A stretch of DNA of 64,000 bases from Paracoccus sp. C2R09. Its GTDB lineage: Bacteria > Pseudomonadota > Alphaproteobacteria > Rhodobacterales > Rhodobacteraceae. The stretch spans positions 62,001-126,000 of the forward strand of contig NZ_JAHKQB010000023.1 in NCBI RefSeq assembly GCF_018860625.1. Direction: 5' to 3'. Below, in pieces: positions 61,440-64,000 of the stretch (position 1 is its first letter; every line of letters starts with the position of its first letter). A model generated the notes under the pieces. The model had not been told where the DNA came from. It made no database searches and saw only the letters and a list, made by a program, of their open reading frames with translations. A program made the position numbers and the translations under genes.

Positions 61440-64000
61440 AACTGCGTGCCATCGCACTGACCAATATTCGCCAGTTCACGGCGACCATGCGGATCGACGG
61501 GATCGGCGACGGGTTGAACGTGCTGAGCGAGCCGAACGAGTTCGGCAAATCGACCATCTTCGATGCGCTGCAGGCAGTGTTCTTCAAGCCGCATGGCAGC
61601 GGCGACAAGGAGATCAAGGCCCTGCGTCCCCATTCCGGCGGCGCCCCCGAGATCACGGTCGAGGTCGAGACTGCGGATGGCCGCTTCACCATCACCAAAC
61701 GCTGGCTGCAAAAGCCCACGGCCAGCGTCAGCCGGGACGGGCGTCCCATTGCGCAATCGGATCAGGCCGAGGACTGGATCGCACGCGCCCTGGGCCAGGA
61801 CGGGGGCGGACCGGCCGGGCTGATCTGGGTCAGGCAGGGCATGACCTCGTTGACCGATGGCAGCAACAAGGAAAAGGCGGCGGCGCTGGATGCGCGGCGC
61901 GACCTGCTTTCGTCCGTGGGCGAAGAGGTCGAGGCGATGACCGGCGGGCGGCGCATGGACGCGGCCCTGCAGCGCTGCCGCGACGAACTGGGCGTGCTTG
62001 CGACGGCAACCGGGCGCCCGAAGATGGGCGGTCCATGGAAGGCCGCGCAGGACCAGGTGGCGGCCCTGACCGCCGAACGCGACGATCTGCAGCGCCTGAC
62101 ACAAGAGCTGCATGCCGCGCTGGATGCGCGACGCAAGGCGCGACGCACATCGGCGGAACTGACCGATGCCGACGAGGTCGCCCTGCGCAACAGGCGGCTT
62201 GAGACGGCAAGGGCCGAACATGCCACCGCCGAGCGCCACGGCGCCGAGGTCGAGCGCCTTGCCCGCGAGGTCGAGACCCGCCGCCTTCGGGCCACTGCCG
62301 CGCAGGCCCGGCTGGACGAGATGCGCAAGGTTTTGGGCGAGCAGGCCGAATGCGACGACCTGATCGCGCGGGCCGAGGGCGAGGCAGGGGATGCACGTGC
62401 GGCGCATGGCGCGGCGCTCGATGCGCTGTCCCTGGCGCAGAAGGACCAGATCGACGCGGCCGCGCGGCTTGAAGGGGCCGAAACCGAACGCGCACGGGTC
62501 GAAAGGGCGCAGGCTGCACGCGACAATGCCGACCGGCGCCGCGACCTCGAGCGCCGGATCGCCCAGGCCGAGGAGGCTCGTCAGGCGATGGAGGCCGCGA
62601 AGGCGCGCATCCACGGCCTGACCCGCGATGCACTGTCCCGGATCGAGACGCTTGCCGCCGATCTTGCCGCAGCGACCGCCGCCCGCAATGCCGCGGCCAC
62701 GCAGATCACCGCACGTTACGACGCCGCGGCGCGGCTGACGCTGAATGGCGACCCGCTGCCCGACGGATCGCCCGTGCCGCTTGCCGGCTTGGCCATGCTG
62801 GACCTTCCCGGGATCGGCACGCTTGAAATCCGCCCCGCCGAGGCCGCCGCCGACGATCATCACGGCAAGGCCCAAGCGACCCTGCGCGATGCGCTGGACA
62901 TGGCGGGCGTCCGCGACCTTGCAGAGGCCCGTCATTCCGCGACCCTGCGGGCCAATGCCGAACGCGATCACGCCGAAGCCCGCGCGCTGCTCAGCGGCAT
63001 CGCCCCCGAGGGGATGGAGGTGCTGCGCGCGCAGCTGGCCCGCCTGCCCGTGGCCGAGGATGCCGCGGATGACACGGACCCGTCGGCAGCCATCGCCGCG
63101 CACGAAAAGGCCCGCGAGGTCGAGAAGACCGCGCGGGATGCGCTGGCCCTCTGCGCCGAGGCTGCCAACGAAGCGCGCGTCCGGATGGTTCGCGCCGACG
63201 CCATGCTGGATCAGGCCCGGGATCGGCATGCCCGCGCGACGCAGGCCCTTGCGGGTTTCGATGGCGACATTCCGACCCTTTCGACCGCTGCCGACGATAC
63301 CCGCGACGCGCTGAAGCTGGCAGAGGCGGAACATGACGCGGCCTTGAAATCCGCGCCCGATCTGGCCGCAGCCGCGGCCGCGCTGCGCCGCGCGCAATCC
63401 ATCGACGAGGGTGCGCGAACGCAGATTGGCGATCTGAGGCAGCAGCTTGCCGCGCTCGAGGAACGTATCCGCCGCGCGGCGGGCGACGCGGTCGAGGAAC
63501 GGCTGGCTGCCGCGTCCGAGACCCTGGCCGCAGCCACCCGCGACCTGGATCGCCTGAACCACGAGGTTGCCGTGCTGACCCGGCTTGAATCGGCGCTGGT
63601 CTCGGCGCGCAGCGCGGCGCGGGACCGGTATTTCGAACCGGTCGCCCGCGAACTGCGCCCGCTTCTGGGGCTTCTGTGGCCGGATGCCGAACTGACCTGG
63701 GCCGAGGATTCGCTGCTGCCCGACTGCCTGATCCGCGACGGCATGACCGAGCCGTTGGACATCCTGTCGGGCGGGACGCAGGAGCAGATCGCCCTGCTGG
63801 TCAGGCTGGCCTTCGCGCGGATGCTGGGGGCCGCGGGCCGCACCGCCCCCGTCATCCTCGATGACGCGCTGGTCTTTACCGACGATGCCCGGATCGAACG
63901 GATGTTCGACGCGCTGCACCGTCAGGCCGCCGACCTGCAGATCATCGTGCTGACCTGTCGCCAGCGGGCCTTCCGCGATCTTGGCGGGCATGCCCTGCGA
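61436..64000 (+). CDS. SbcC/YhaN-like AAA ATPase (3' end beyond window)
   Basis: At least 855 residues of an SMC/Rad50-like ATPase, cut by the window edge. The N-terminal head shows MKLRAIALTNIRQF and a Walker A (SEPNEFGKST). A long coiled-coil region (about 200-720) is rich in Ala, Arg and Glu. The C-terminal head has signature-like LSGGTQEQIALLVRLAFARM and Walker B VILDDALVF. YhaN-type proteins carry the ExNExGKST form of Walker A seen here. No zinc-hook CxxC is obvious in the coil, unlike Rad50. It is coupled to the upstream phosphoesterase gene. Confidence 0.85.
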   Translation, partial: MKLRAIALTNIRQFTATMRIDGIGDGLNVLSEPNEFGKSTIFDALQAVFFKPHGSGDKEIKALRPHSGGAPEITVEVETADGRFTITKRWLQKPTASVSRDGRPIAQSDQAEDWIARALGQDGGGPAGLIWVRQGMTSLTDGSNKEKAAALDARRDLLSSVGEEVEAMTGGRRMDAALQRCRDELGVLATATGRPKMGGPWKAAQDQVAALTAERDDLQRLTQELHAALDARRKARRTSAELTDADEVALRNRRLETARAEHATAERHGAEVERLAREVETRRLRATAAQARLDEMRKVLGEQAECDDLIARAEGEAGDARAAHGAALDALSLAQKDQIDAAARLEGAETERARVERAQAARDNADRRRDLERRIAQAEEARQAMEAAKARIHGLTRDALSRIETLAADLAAATAARNAAATQITARYDAAARLTLNGDPLPDGSPVPLAGLAMLDLPGIGTLEIRPAEAAADDHHGKAQATLRDALDMAGVRDLAEARHSATLRANAERDHAEARALLSGIAPEGMEVLRAQLARLPVAEDAADDTDPSAAIAAHEKAREVEKTARDALALCAEAANEARVRMVRADAMLDQARDRHARATQALAGFDGDIPTLSTAADDTRDALKLAEAEHDAALKSAPDLAAAAAALRRAQSIDEGARTQIGDLRQQLAALEERIRRAAGDAVEERLAAASETLAAATRDLDRLNHEVAVLTRLESALVSARSAARDRYFEPVARELRPLLGLLWPDAELTWAEDSLLPDCLIRDGMTEPLDILSGGTQEQIALLVRLAFARMLGAAGRTAPVILDDALVFTDDARIERMFDALHRQAADLQIIVLTCRQRAFRDLGGHALR

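Noticed and set aside
61415..63991. An 858-codon frame antisense to the SbcC-like gene
   Set aside because: The opposite strand encodes a recognisable ATPase with Walker motifs; the antisense translation has no family features.
1..64000. CRISPR arrays, tRNA or rRNA genes, insertion sequences, phage genes
   Set aside because: No regularly spaced repeats, no cloverleaf or rRNA-like stretch and no transposase, integrase or phage protein could be recognised on either strand.

Overview
The window looks like chromosome (or chromid) of a high-GC alphaproteobacterium of the order Rhodobacterales, most like Paracoccus or a close relative. The evidence is strong G/C bias at third codon positions, tightly packed operons with 1-8 nt overlaps, a nasTS regulatory pair beside nrt genes, a MocR-type TauR next to taurine:pyruvate aminotransferase, and several TRAP and ABC uptake operons each paired with its own LysR, LacI or XRE-cupin regulator. 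I see no rRNA, tRNA, CRISPR, prophage or insertion sequence. About 51 protein genes fill the window, and the first and last are cut by its edges.

Layout. (1) 1-5131, minus strand: nitrate uptake genes nrtA-nrtB-nrtD (nrtD cut) behind nasT-nasS. The nrtA leader carries a recognisable NasT two-hairpin antiterminator and a terminator. (2) 5277-10643, plus: a LysR gene, a DUF1445 hydro-lyase/D-glutamate cyclase-like gene, a TRAP transporter (dctP-dctQ-dctM) and a DUF2848 gene. (3) 10713-23937: a sulfonate/N-methyl region. It holds a LysR gene, a FAD-GcvT demethylating dehydrogenase, an aldehyde dehydrogenase plus TSUP exporter (safD-safE-like), tauCBA (minus), tpa and tauR. Matching TauR-type repeats lie upstream of both safD and tpa. 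(4) 22957-30054: a LacI regulator facing two perfect tandem operators, then a DUF1989-GcvT fusion and a ProXVW-type betaine ABC transporter. (5) 30168-39124, minus: a seven-gene run of XRE-cupin regulator, two FAD-GcvT dehydrogenases, etfB, etfA, folD and purU. (6) 39300-47573: a six-gene dipeptide-type ABC/amidase operon with a divergent LysR, then an SDR. (7) 47546-57194: an A-PCP-reductase enzyme, a divergent LysR, a small unknown protein, a second TRAP operon, a second amidase and an NHL beta-propeller protein. (8) 57329-64000: aconitase B, then an SbcD/SbcC-like (YhaO/YhaN-like) nuclease-ATPase pair running off the edge.

How the genes fit together. The window is largely a scavenging platform for small nitrogenous, methylated and sulfonated solutes. 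Region 3 can be read as a route in which TauABC imports taurine, Tpa gives sulfoacetaldehyde, the dehydrogenase oxidises it to sulfoacetate, and the TSUP protein exports it, keeping the nitrogen; xsc is not seen here. Regions 4 and 5 can be read as uptake and tetrahydrofolate-dependent demethylation of betaine-like compounds. Electrons would go to ETF and one-carbon units would pass through FolD and PurU to formate. Four GcvT-fold enzymes lie in this one stretch. Substrate assignments are inferences from family and context.
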